Positions 23,701-34,994 of a stretch of 50,034 nucleotides of DNA are shown one piece after another. The position numbers and the translations under genes are program-made. Within the stretch, counting starts at the first letter, position 1. Each line of letters opens with the position of its first letter. The stretch is from Vitrella brassicaformis (lineage: Eukaryota; Sar; Vitrellaceae), in assembly GCA_001179505.1 (NCBI GenBank), contig CDMY01000519.1:1-50034 (forward strand), in the 5' to 3' direction. The notes beneath the pieces are model-generated. The model saw only the letters and a program-made list of their open reading frames with translations, made no database searches and was not told the origin of the DNA.

Positions 23701-25190
23701 CTCTCTCTTTCTCTCTCTGTGTGTGTGTGTGTGTAGGCGTCGATGCGGTCTGAGCTGATGCTGCCGACGATGGCGATTGTTGACCCGATGCTGACGGTGT
23801 CTGCCCCATGCAACGTTACCGCTTCCACCGGCCTGGACGCACTCACGCAGGTATGCTGGATGGATGGGTGGATGCCATACGTCCAGACACACACGCGCAC
23901 CCTTCACGGAGTAATGGGTCGTCCTCAGTGCATCGAGCCATATGTGAGTCACCTGGCGAATCCGCTGACGGATGCTTTGGCCAAGGAGGGCATCAAGAGG
24001 GCAGCCAGGAGCCTCCGGGCCGCTTACAGAGACCCCAAGGACATCGCCGCACGAGAGGAAATGGTCAGTCAGCCAGTCAGTCACAAATACATACATGCGA
24101 TGCGCACACGAGTCACTCCTCGACTCCTTGACTCATTCACTCACTAACTGACTGCAGGCTCTGGCGTCTGTCTTGGGTGGGTTGTCTCTGGCCAACGCCA
24201 AGCTAGGTGCTGTCCATGGCTTTGCTGGTGTCCTGGGGGGCTTATACCCTACTGCGGCCCACGGCGCCATCTGCGCCGCACTACTGCCCTTTGTCTTCGA
24301 GATGAACGTCGCAGCACTCTCAGACGAATACGTACGTGGGCATTCCCTCCCGTTGACGGATACCAGCCCCCGATGGATGGATAGATGGATGAGTGGGCAT
24401 TCTCTGTCTGTCCGTTTACTTACGTGTCTGTCTGTTGTCTCCCCCGCCCCATTCAGAGCCGCACGCAGGACCCGGCCGTCGTGCGGAGGTTGGCGAAGTT
24501 CACGGAAGTGGCCAGGATAGTCACCAGTGAGTCAGTCACCAACCAGGCCTGGCCTGACGCACACAAGACACGCAACAGGCAGCCCTCCCTGTGTAGCATC
24601 CATCCATGCGTCCACCGTTTGACTATTCCTCCTTGTTCATGTGTGTGATGACGGGTCGATCAACCGATCGATCTATCTTGTGGCGATCGATCGATCAGAC
24701 AATCCCGATGCGACGGCTGAGGAGGGCGCCGAGTGGCTCAGTGCCCTTGCCACGGACCTTCATGTGCCACTCCTGGGTGAGTAGCTAGGCGAGTGCCTGT
24801 GCGGCCATGACAGCTTACGTTGATCTTATTTTGTGGTGTCTTATGAAGGCGAATACGGGCTCACCCCAGACCAGTTTCACAAGGTGGGTGCGTGGGTGGG
24901 TGGGAGCTAGGACAGTGAGTGCTGTGCTGCATTGATTGCTCGTACAACCCACGGCCTGGCTGCATACATGCGCTGCACGTGTGGTCTGTGGTTGGTTGGT
25001 TGGTTGGTTGGTGGGTTGGACAGGTCGCAGAGGTCAGCGCGGCGTCGAGTTCGATGAAAGGCAAGTTCGATGAAAGGCAATCGCGTACACAAATGCTCAC
25101 ACACTGACGTATGATGAATACATACGTTCAGGTAATCCTGTGCAGCTCTCCATCGACCAGCTCAAGACCATCCTCAAACAAGCCACCTAG
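20792..25190 (+). CDS. Plastid-targeted fusion of two ABM domains with an iron-containing alcohol dehydrogenase
   Basis: Twenty exons, fully phase-consistent, 691 residues: 20792-20854, 20972-21082, 21179-21344, 21481-21495, 21649-21857, 22007-22177, 22272-22366, 22576-22655, 22820-22962, 23065-23166, 23287-23323, 23405-23586, 23737-23850, 23929-24063, 24158-24331, 24457-24526, 24699-24776, 24849-24883, 25024-25060, 25132-25190. Residues 1-19 are a signal peptide ending STSALA before Phe, then a Ser/Arg-rich segment (SFRQHSRSRRLLRTATS): a bipartite secondary-plastid leader. Two antibiotic-biosynthesis-monooxygenase (dimeric alpha/beta barrel) repeats follow, with matching segments GVARFDFLRG/GVSRFDLLRN, FCLIEVYKDK/FVLVEVYNNP and HYNTWRSTVQEWM/HYQTWRETVQEMM. 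From about residue 300 comes a group III Fe-ADH: IMFGKGC, SIGGGSAIDAGKAIA, LPTTSGTGSEVTKNAV, GLDALTQCIEPYVS, GAVHGFAG, AHGAICAALLP, SSMKGNP. The first metal His is Gln (DALTQ), as in some bacterial relatives. Introns with donors at 23324 and 25061 are GC-AG. Substrate unknown. Confidence 0.92.
25049..25080 (+). repeat. Perfect 16-bp tandem duplication over a GC splice donor
   Basis: The unit GTTCGATGAAAGGCAA occurs twice in a row (25049-25064 and 25065-25080). Each copy contains an AAAG/GC donor. Using the first (25060/25061) keeps the conserved SSMKGNP tail of the Fe-ADH; using the second would add 16 nt and shift the frame. Confidence 0.9.
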
Positions 25191-25732
25191 CGAATGGCTG
25201 TGGCGCGTTCATATTGTGTGCGTGCATTTATCATCGTTGGTGTGTGTGGGGGGCGGGCAGGCGGGCGGGCGTGTTCGCTGCGGTCTGTTGTGTTGTATTG
25301 TGTTGTGTGGGTGGCGGGCTGCATGCATCTCTCGATAGCGAGAGGCTGCACATTTTTAGGACTGTGCATCGTATGCGAATGAGACAAGGCTTAGAGTCAA
25401 TCGGACATTATTCGTCGAAACCTTTTTACGCTTCAGTAGGGTAGGTATGTGGTGCGCACATATCCTGGCCACTCTGCATTCAGCCAGCTTTCCTGGCCTT
25501 GGCAAGCTTCTGGCGTAGGGCACTGCACCCCGGAAGCAAGCCAAGCCATATATATCGATCGCATCGACTGCTTACAGTACAGTACAGGTATATGTACTGT
25601 CATCAGCTATCGACTGTCATCAAGCTGACATGGTGTCATACGCCAGCCCAATCTATCTATCCCTCAATCTATCTATATATATCTGAGGGAGCAAAGCCCC
25701 CGGTGCAGTGGCAGTGACCACTGGCTCGATGT
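25191..25732. other. Convergent intergenic region, Fe-ADH fusion / AFG2
   Basis: Spacer between two 3' ends. The first part has GGGC/GT-rich sequence; 25630-25690 holds CTAT/ATAT repeats. No coding signal or RNA gene is recognised. Confidence 0.5.
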
Positions 25733-28700
25733 TCAGTCAATCTCTCGTTTGGAAGATACCTCTCTGCCTGCCTTTCGCCGATAAGACTCAAAGAAACTCA
25801 CACTCTCAGCATTGGTCCTGGGCTGCATTCTTCGGAGCGCCTCTCTCAAGTGTGAAGCCGATACGAGCACACAGCTCGGCCCCCCGTTGTCCCGTCCTGT
25901 TGCGTGTGAGCCACCCCGGTCGTCTTGCCCTGCGCGGATTGCGGCTCGAATGGCGGCCATAGCTGCCTCCCGACAGACCATGCATATCTCCGCTCCGCTG
26001 TATCCCTTGCTGTTGTTGACCAGCTGTCCCAGGAAAGTCTCGAGAGACATGCTGTCCTGACCGCCTTGTGAGTCTTGAGTGCCTAGGTCGAGAGGCAGGC
26101 GACTCAGATTGGCCTTGAAGATCTCGTATCGAGCGGCAGCGTCAGGCAGGGAGACGTACAGGAGACGATCGAACCGACCGGGCCTGCGATACCGCAGGAA
26201 GGAAGGAACGACAGACGCAGTGCAGCTAGTCGATTGATAGCTTATCGATCCATCAACACAAGCAGGTACGCACTGAGCCACCTGAGAAGAGCTGCATCAA
26301 GAAGGTCAGGCCGATTCGTCGCAGCTATAACAACCACCTGCCTGCAAGCAGGAAGCTACCACAGCTGTCCCCTGCCTGCCTGCCTGCCTGGCGGTCTGTC
26401 TGTCTGGCTGGGTACAGCAGGTGACTTGGCTTACTTGACGGGAGCAATGCCGTCAATCTCGTTGAGCAGCTGACTGAGGACCCGGCTACCAACCTGATGA
26501 GGACATGTATATCATAATTCACTCGGCACATTCCTGTTGACCCACAGATCTGTCGGTAAGTGGCGCTTCTTTCCTTACCCCTCCTGCATCTCCTCCCAGC
26601 TCTCGGTCCACACCGAGGGCATCGATTTCATCGAAGAATACCACGCAGGGAGAGTTCTGACGTGCCTTCCTACACGCATCCACGACACCATACACTCGTG
26701 GATGCCCTCCTCCCCCCAGTGCTGGCTGCGACTTGAGCTCCCCAGACCTGAAGAGTTCCCGAACAGCCCGCTCCGCCTCGCCCACCCATTTTGAGAAGAG
26801 CTCCGGACCCTGTAGGAGGGAGGTAAAGTAGCACGGCACGAGAGACAAGCACATGACCGGATGCGGGCAACTGGAACAGACAGCAATGAGTACCTTGATC
26901 GAGATGAAATTCATTTGAGTCTCAGTAGCTACTGCCTTGGCCATCATGGTTTTGGAATTGCCGGGGGGACCGTAGAGCAGCACTCCACGGGGAGGGCTCA
27001 GCTGCAGATCGCGAAACAACTGACAGATACACAACACGGACACGTCACAACTATTTTGTGCTTGACTGACAGCCACACTGGACGGTCTGTCTTTCGCGGC
27101 GCAATCGGCGCACATGTCACCCACCTGCTCATATCTGATAGGCCAGTCGACGCATTCCTGCAGCTGGCTCTTCAGGTCATGATATCTGGGCCACATACAC
27201 AGAGGCATCTCTCCTTCCGCTGTGAGCTTGACTCGTACCCTCCGATATCACTCCATCTGACCTCCGGCACCTCTATGTGCAACTCCTTCATCCCAGACGG
27301 CCTGCCAACACCGTCACAGCCAGCCAAACTCGCCACTCACACCCGTTGTTGCTTGGCTGTGTCGTGTTGACCTGACGAGCTTGAGCGCCTCCTCAAAGCA
27401 ACTCAAGTTTAACACACTTTCTGCAGGCGGCCCGGCGGGTGAGCGAGAAGATACACGAGTCAGAGCGACAGACGCAGCAGTGTTCACAAGGGCTACCAAA
27501 TCGGCGCCGACAAAAGCCTGGCACCTCTTGCTGAGCTGCAGACATGCACAGCAAGCACAAAGGAAGGACACCGATTGTATATGTCGAAGGCAGCCAGCCG
27601 GCGAGCATGGCTGCCTATCCATCCGTCGGTCGGTCGGTCCGTCCGTCCGTCCATCCGTCTGACCTCTTCGATGTCTATGTCGGTCAGGGTGTGGGGCAGG
27701 TGTTGGATCGCAATCCTGATGATCTGCTGGCGGTCGGTGGCCGTCGGCACTCCGACCTCTACCTCCCTCTCCAACCTGCCGCACCGCCGGAGGGCCGTGT
27801 CCAAACTGTTCGGACGATTCGTGGCAGCAAGAACAAACACCCCCGGGCACGCACGAGACCCATCCAAACACGTCAGAAAGGTCCCAACGATGCGACGCTC
27901 AGCCTGGTCCGATACGATTGCATATTAAGCAAAGAAACGACCAAGAGTCAATGCGGGCGAACTCAGGTCGGCTTGTCTTTCTGTGCTGCTTGTGCGGTCA
28001 CTAGCTCATTGTGCCAGTCACTCAACTCACCTCGCCTGCCTGATCCCTTTGCGGACATATGGCATCAATCTCGTCGATAAAGATGAGAGTAGGTGTCCCA
28101 TAACGTTCCCATCTTTCTTGACCCCTCTCAAATAAGTTGATGATTTTGCGCTCGGACTCTCCCACGAAGTGACCCAGTAAGTCGGTCGCGGCGACCACCT
28201 CCAACCCTATGCCAACACCCTCCGCCACATGCCTCTGGTGTTGTTCTAGCTCCTCCACAAGACAGCGAGCCAGGAGCGTTTTGCCCGTTCCTGGAGGTCC
28301 GTACAGCAAGACGCCTTTAGGAGGTCGTACGCCATACTCTTTGTACAGCGACGGGTGTAGCAGCGGCCACTGCAGGATGCTCTGCAGCTGCTCCACCACG
28401 GACTGGAATCCTCCAAACCTGCCGACACTGTCTCTATTAGAAGGTGCGGCTGGAGGCGTGTGGGGCTGAGTTTACCTGCGAAATCCACTTGAGTCGCGTT
28501 TGGTGTCGTCAACGCCGTGTGAATCCTTCGCCCCTTCTGCGTGGCCAGCCAGCTGCAATGGAGGTGCATGTACAGCGACTGACGTCGTCACCTCCACCCT
28601 TCCGCAGAGCAGCTGGCCACTCGTCGCTGCTCCTGCATCTAAGCCGTCGTGCTTGTCGTACGAAGAATGGAAAGCCAACTCAGGCTCGTCACCTCCCTCT

Positions 28701-29504
28701 CCCGACTGCCTTCCACTAACGTGATCTTGATGTCCAGCTTCGGAGCCGCGGGAATGCCGCTCGATGCGCCCAGCGGGCGATGGATCGGGAGGAGGTTCAC
28801 CAGGCTGAAGGGCGACGTCGACGATTCTGAAAGCCGCCAAGCTTCCACGCAAGGAGACAACGATCCAGTTGGACAAGCTGTAGTAGCCCCCCTGGATCGA
28901 AGCTTTCAAGTACGACACTGACGCAGGATCACCCAAAGAAGACACCAGGGGGAGCTCAGACGGGAGCCCGCCGGCAGCAAGACGAGAAACAATGGATGGC
29001 GGGGCGGCAGGGCACACCGTGATGGCCGCCGCGCTTCTCCAGTGATGCGATGCCAGCGGTACCAGTAGACCACTTGTTCGCCGCATGGTCAACGAGGCTG
29101 CCTTCCCGCATTCTTGTCGCCCGCCTTCGTCTTGTTCTTCTTCGGTAATTGATAAGTACATTGCCAGGGAAACCGCCGCACTCGAGGGAGGGAGCCTGTC
29201 ATCCTTGCAAAGGAATCCAACAGCCTGAGGTGGATGACACGCCGCAGACCGCGACGAATCCGCTCCACAATGCTTGATCATCACTAGCTGGCCCTCATGC
29301 AGACCACGTTGGCTCATCAGCTTAGGATGCACCCGAACGCCGCGGGCTCCAACGTTGTAAAGGGAAAGATCCTCCCAAAGGATGACGTCAAGCGATTCCT
29401 CATTGTCCTTCCTCTGCCGACTGCATGGTCAGGACACAAACGCAATCATTCACACACCACCAAGGTTGCACGAACTTCCATCGAGCTCACCTCAGAGTAC
29501 TCAT
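25733..29504 (-). CDS. AFG2/Drg1/SPATA5-type tandem AAA+ ATPase
   Basis: CDC48-family ATPase that strips shuttling factors from pre-60S ribosomes in yeast (Drg1). Exon 1 is only 14 nt (29491-29504: M-S-T-L plus two bases of Ser); exon 2 is 28476-29420 and codes an N-domain (VGARGVRVHPKLMSQRGL, GQLVMIKHCG). D1: GVLLYGPPGTGKTLLA, LIFIDEIDAICPQRD, VFVLAATNRPNSLDTALRR, GRLEREVEVGVP. D2: GVLLYGPPGNSKTMMAKAVA, FFDEIDALGVDREL, LSQLLNEIDGIAPV, IAATNRPDLLDAALLR, PGRFDRLLYV, then YSGAEICMVCREAAMAAIR. Asn-Ser before the D2 Walker Lys fits the AFG2 subgroup (usually C/N-S-K-T) and distinguishes it from CDC48. Later exons include 26282-26337 and 25733-26183. Introns are shorter and poorer in simple repeats than elsewhere. 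Divergent from RRP12, another ribosome-assembly gene. The exact splice after the IDGIAP segment is uncertain. Confidence 0.92.
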
Positions 29505-29722
29505 CTTGATTCAGGTCGGTCTTATGCCGAAAGCAAGCTACATCTATGCGGAAAGGATGGCGTCTCACGATCGAACCAATGTTCGGAAAATGCCGCTCGT
29601 CCCCTTCCTTCGTTCCTGGCAAGCGTGGTGCGGCAGCCGTAGCTGATCTCAACGTGCGACGTCGGAGTTGCGAACCGGATCGAGGAATGTCATACTAGCT
29701 CGCTAGCGAAAGAAAGCTGCCT
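29505..29722. promoter_or_regulatory. Bidirectional promoter AFG2/RRP12, copy A of a duplicated cassette
   Basis: This is 218 bp between two ATGs. CTAGCTCGC at 29695-29703 ends 19 nt before the RRP12 ATG and lies 190 bp from the AFG2 ATG. Read in the AFG2 direction, the sequence aligns with 37216-37440 read towards DRG1: shared blocks include GAGATCA, TGCCGCAC, GCTTGCCAGG, AACGAAGG, TTCGATC and AATCAAG directly before the ATG. Homology continues into the first exon and the first about 25 nt of intron 1. Confidence 0.75.
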
Positions 29723-32700
29723 ATGTTGCCAGAACACTCAAGCGTCGCCGCGGATGTGGTGAGCTAAGACCACAACGTTGATAACTGACTTCGTTGTACC
29801 TTTGGGTGCCAGGCATTGTGGTTGAGCGAGAGGAAAGACGCGCTTGCGGACCGTGGGGAAGTACAGGTTTACGAGCATGCATCGGTGTGCCTCGACGCCA
29901 TCGAGCAGGCTATACCAAGGCAGCCGAGAGAGGTCACGGTTTACCTTTCGGCGACCATTGCCTCCCTGCTTTTGGAGCTCGAGGAGTGGACGGGTGGGAG
30001 TGACACTCGTCTGCAAGGTCTGGCGCTTTTGGTGGGGCTCTTCTTGCGGCACGTCCCTCTGACAGCAACACCATCTTTGGCTGCCACGGAAGGCTCGCTG
30101 TTTGAGGCAATGGAGAAGGTCAGGAGCAAGCAAGAGGGAGCGAGGGAGAAAACTATCCTGCTGGGAGTCCTCACGCGGCTGCTGGAGTGCCTCGCGGCTA
30201 TGTACGACGTGCTACACGCGCATGGAAGTCACAATCAGCCACGCGCGGGACCCCTGAAAACGCTGCTGTCGGTGCTTTTTGAGGCGGGTGAAGAATCTCG
30301 AGTGGCTGCGTTGAAGTGCGTGGTCGCGCTCTGCCGCTTCGAGCAACAGTCTGGGCACGAGCTTGCAGGCTTCACGCCGCACCTGGGCAGTCTAGTCTTC
30401 AGTGACAGAACTCAGTCGGATCCAGTGACGAAACGAACGGCAATTCGGCTTCTCCGTTCGCTGCTCCCATTCATTCCTGTGAAGACCTTCCGAGAAGTAG
30501 TCGACGATGTGATCATCCGCATGGCGAAAGGGGTCGCCGGAGCTACCAGTGAGGCAGCAAACGGCCTGCGGCTTATTACCGAATATCTAGCGCCGCAGGA
30601 GAGCGATCCCAGCCCCTTCGCATCATCGCGCGTGGAAGCAGATGATCTCTTTTTCTTCGCAAACAGGCTAGCCGTGGAGCGAGATTCTTTGAACCTCAAA
30701 GACATCGGAATATCCTCTGCTTTCATCGAAGTCAGCGGAAACGTGATTGCAGCGATGTGTGAGCAGGGTGCGCAGCAGATCACGCAAGACAGATCACGCC
30801 ACGATTTATTGATTCAAATTGATGATCTGCCGCCTTGTGAATCGGATCAGGTCGGACGACGAATGATCTCTTGTATGACTGGTGGTCCTTTTCAAAAAGG
30901 CGGCTTGAAGAAGGAGAGCCGTTGCTGACCTACACCATCACAAAAGCCATGGTACATTTGCTATTCCACTGAAGGCATCAGAATTTACTTCATGTGTAAC
31001 CCCAGGGAAAAGTGGTTAGCTGTGCAGTTGCACACGATGTCGAGGACTTTCCTCGTCTTGTCAAGGAATGCAGGTGAGGTGTATTGCCTTAATATTCTGC
31101 CTTTTGAATCTTCAAGCCCTCCCCTGATGGTCTGGTCTTTCCACAGGTCTTTGTTAGAGTATCGTTTGAAAGGTGTGTGGCCGTCGGTATTCCCCGTGAT
31201 CACGGAACTCTTCACGGCAATCGAGCAACGCGGGCTAGAGTTCCTGCTGCAGCAGTACAGCCAGAGGCAGGCAGCTATGATTGACAAGGAAGACGATGAG
31301 CTGACCGACCAAGTCATTGAGGATTTCCGCTCTTTCTGCCGATTGCGGCTCCATCCGTGCCGTGGACTGCTAGAAGACTTGGCAAGCATCATGAAACGGG
31401 CAGTGGAGCCATTGGACCATTCAGCGACTCTTGCAACCTCGTCCCGGTATTAATCAGAAATGTTTACGTTGACGGATTGCGGACAAGTTTGTTTCGAATT
31501 TTTCCGCAGCCGGGGTGTGGAAGATGCCTTGGGCGCCGCAGCGGTCGCATTTTCGGCAGCTCTACCAGAAGTTCTGAAGCTGCCCTTCTTCGAGCTACGT
31601 CTCGACAGCGTGCCCATCACTGATCCAGAATTCTCCACCAAGGCAAACTCCTGGCTGTTGCCTGTTCTCAAGCGGGCGGTCAAGCGAACCTCGCTAGTTT
31701 ATTTCCAGAACGAACTCCTCCCATTGGTTCGTTAGAAAAGAACAGGAGCCACGAACAAGAGAAACTTTTCCTCTTCTCCCAGGCTTGTCAACTCCAGCAG
31801 CATGCTTCAAAGCTCCAGAATGAACACAGTCAAGACATCACAGCTGCGGCGTCTGCAAAGAAATATCAGCTGTTGGTGGGCAAAAGGGATTGGTACCTTC
31901 AGCTGAAGTCTCCGTCTTTTTGTTTTTTCTCCCAGGCCGACCAGATTTGGAGTTTGCTTCCCGCGTTCTTCACCGAACCAATTGACCTGAGTGCCGTCTT
32001 CCCTGATGCGCCTCAATCGTCTCCTTTGGCGAACACGATGCTGTCGTTTTTGGACACTCAGCCGTCGTTGCGCCATTTAATTTGCTCAGCACTCACGACG
32101 ATATGCGAGCAGTCAAACCTAGAGCACGGCGCCTCCGGCACGGGCGGCGAGGCTGTTGTTCTTAAGACAAGCCAAAGCCTCATCTGGCTTACGTCGAAGA
32201 GAAATCACCGTTCCCTCCGGTGTTATTCCGAGCGATTCTTGCCTCTTCTGTTCACGACGCTGTTGAAGCAGGAGGCGGAAGTGGGAAGTCTGAAGGCTAT
32301 ACAGGTGAAAACACTCTCGTACATTTCCTCCAAATGCTTTCATGTGTACACAGGCCTTAGCGCACTTCTGTCCTGGCAATGTACTCGATTCCTACTTGAA
32401 GAACATCTGCCGCAAGCTTCTGAAAGCGTCTTTGGCCGAGCCGGGAGGAGATGGCCGTTCTCGAGAACCGCACAACGTCGTCGTCCTCGAGTCTGCGGGT
32501 GGAATGGTGGCCCTTGCAGAGTTGGCGAATGCTCTAGTCCCGGCTCTTCCTGCTGAGACACGTAGGTCACGGCACGGAGTTCAGCAGTCAGAATGAGGGT
32601 CACTCGCCTTCTTGCTTCAGTACCCATTCTTCTGCGAGTAATGTGTCCTCTTCTCGTGAGCGAAGAGACGACAGTGGCCAAAGAAGGAGGAGGACGGAAA

Positions 32701-34670
32701 GGTTCGGTTCAGCTCAGTCGCCGTGCATACAAAGCCGTACGGAGTGTGATAGAGAGGGAATTGAACGAAAGCCTCGACAAGAGTGCCTTCTTACCAAAGA
32801 CACCTCTACACACAATTGAGGGCTGCAAAAAGCTTTGGGAGGTAGGTCACGAGCTGTTGTCACACTTTCTTTCATTTCGAATTTGTTCGAACCTTCAAAT
32901 ATAATATCAGCATTTGCAAAAGGCACGACAAGGATGTGGCCCTGGCGCTCTAAAGGTAGTAGGACTGATTGTCTCTTGGTCGTGTATACCTTTTTTCTTC
33001 CTTTTTAAGTCTCGGCTGAGCTGCATCAAGGTCTACTGTCGTCTGCTTTCGTTGCGACAAGGATCTCAAGGAGTTTGGCGGTCACATTTCCATGATGTCA
33101 GTGCATGTCTCGTCCCTGAAACCCTGATGTGTTGCAAAAGCACAAACCAGGTAGGAAAACACCTGTTTCGTTTGCTGACAATGACGTACACTCACCTTCA
33201 TTCTCTCTTCTAAGGCTGTGCGGGCGGACGCATTGGAGATCCTTAGACTGCTAGCCGCGTCATCTGGGGACGGTACTCTCACACGCCGTAGAAATAAACT
33301 CTTGTCTTTCCTCAAGGCTTTTTCAACGTGACTTTGGCAGTGAGTGACATCGTCGCGATGATTTCGGCCGGATTGGCAAGCACCAGTTCACCGATGAAAG
33401 CTGCAGCTGTACTCGCATTGACGCAGCTCTTGCTCAGTCATGGTAAATGAAGCCTGCCACCGTCTCCTCGCATCCGCTTCATTTCCCTCTAGGTTTGGCG
33501 GATACTGAACCATTCCGGCGAGTCGTTCGAATCGTGTTGCTTCTACTGGGGGATGGCGACAAGTCGGTTTTTGAAGCAAGTTTGAGATTCGCGAAGGTGA
33601 TTACGCAAGGTGTTAAGTTTTCTTGGGTGTGTCTCCCTTCCTTCTTTCTGTTATTTCAGGCTTGTGTGAGGATTTTGTCCCTGGAGGCCGTTACGGAAAA
33701 CCTGCCTCTCATACTAGAAATGCTTAATAACTCCCACGCAATTCGATGTACGCGCTATATGTGATCTCATCATTTTGATGCTTTTGCCGCCTTCTCCACA
33801 AAATCAGACCGTATTCTTCTTCACCGAGTTATTGAGAAGATGTTGAAGAGACTGGGTCCTGACTCGCTCGCAGCCGCTTTTCCTGCTGACAAAAAGGACC
33901 TCCTCTCGTATTGCGAGAAAAGAATGAGGCGAAGCAAACACGCTACGGCCCTGAAGCGTAAGAGGCGGGTCTTGGCGCACATGCACGGAGGCGTTAGCGA
34001 CGAAGCCGAGAGCGATAGCGAAAGTGAAGATATCGGCCGACAAAAGGATGCCGATTTTCGTATTGAAGAAGGCGTACCGAGTCTGCAGAACCTGCTTGAC
34101 GACTTCGAAATGGAAGACGGTCCGAGTCGCAAGGTCGGTGACGCATTTCTGGTGTCGAGTCTTGTTTCAGTATTTTGCTATGGGTGTTGTCAGAGATCCA
34201 GGGCATCAGGAACCCTTCAGCTCCGGGAGGAGCTCGATGACGAAACTATCGACCTTTTCGCCACCAGCGGTACGATCTTCATGGCTGGTTCATCAGTTTT
34301 GTATGACTAGATCGATTCTTACCGCAGCAAAACAAGCCTCGATCCGTCCAGAGTCTAGCAAGCAGCGGAAAACGGAAAAAAAGGTCTTAGAAGCCTTTGA
34401 GCCGCGCGGACAGATTTTCGGATCTTCCCGGGGACGTACGATATCCTCTAAAGAAACTGACGACCGGCAGCCAACGAAGAAGGGTCGAACAGGTCTGCAG
34501 AGCTACGCCTACATGCGCATTGGGAAGAAGTCGAGCCAAGGGCGCGGAGCAAAAAGAGTGAGTACCTTTCTCAGTTACACTCTCACAACGTGTGTCATAC
34601 TCGCATGTGTCGTCTGCAGCACATTGCCAAGACTCTCAGACTCTCTAGAAAAAAGGAAAGGAGACGCTGA
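29723..34670 (+). CDS. RRP12-like HEAT-repeat ribosome biogenesis/export factor
   Basis: RRP12 is a large nucleolar HEAT-repeat protein needed for pre-rRNA processing and export of both subunits. Exon 1 is 29723-29758 (MLPEHSSVAADV), then a long exon from 29813 to about 30768 coding HEAT repeats (LKCVVALCRFE, RLLRSLLPFIPVKTFREVVDDVI). Further exons carry features colinear with the family: WPSVFPVITELF, ITDPEFSTKANSWLLPVLKRAV, a SLLPAFFTEPIDLSAVF block that is highly characteristic, and LRHLICSALTTICEQ. Near 33950-34140 there is an acidic Ser/Glu/Asp stretch after basic residues (KRKRRVLAHMHGG, then AESDSESED). The C-terminus is basic (GLQSYAYMRIGKKSSQG, then KTLRLSRKKERRR), a likely nucleolar signal. 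The stop is at 34668-34670 in a small last exon after a CTGCAG acceptor. Introns are mostly 50-140 nt, with very few microsatellites. Some middle exon borders are uncertain. Confidence 0.9.
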
Positions 34671-34994
34671 AAGCACTTTAATCCTGTACAAAGGAAAGGA
34701 GACGGATGACATTATGAAAAGCGCGATGGTCTGAAGTAGCACTAGCAAAAGCAATGTCGACGAAGCGCCCGATCTACAGTTTGCAGCATGTGCACAAGCG
34801 CAGATAGTACGCGCGTACCCCACTGCAAACTACCACGAGAAACGTCGGACACACGCGGAAAACCGCTTTCCTGCCTGCACTGCCTGTAAAATCCGCGCAC
34901 AGAAGTCTGACACTTCATAGCTTCGCAAAACTTGTTCCACGGTCTTGTAAAGGAACAATCTGCCTGGGTTCCGGCCCTGCAATTCCATCAACAG
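34671..34994. other. Convergent intergenic region, RRP12 / 2-methylcitrate synthase
   Basis: A 324-bp spacer between two 3' ends. It is mixed-composition DNA without the tandem repeats common elsewhere in the window. No gene or RNA is recognised. Confidence 0.5.

Noticed and set aside
29446-29652. Alternative AFG2 first exon coding MRSATAAAPRLPG... to DEYSE
   Set aside because: The 14-nt exon starting at 29504 fits the same donor, gives correct phase with the natural CATGCAG acceptor and has an exact counterpart in DRG1, so the upstream frame is promoter DNA.
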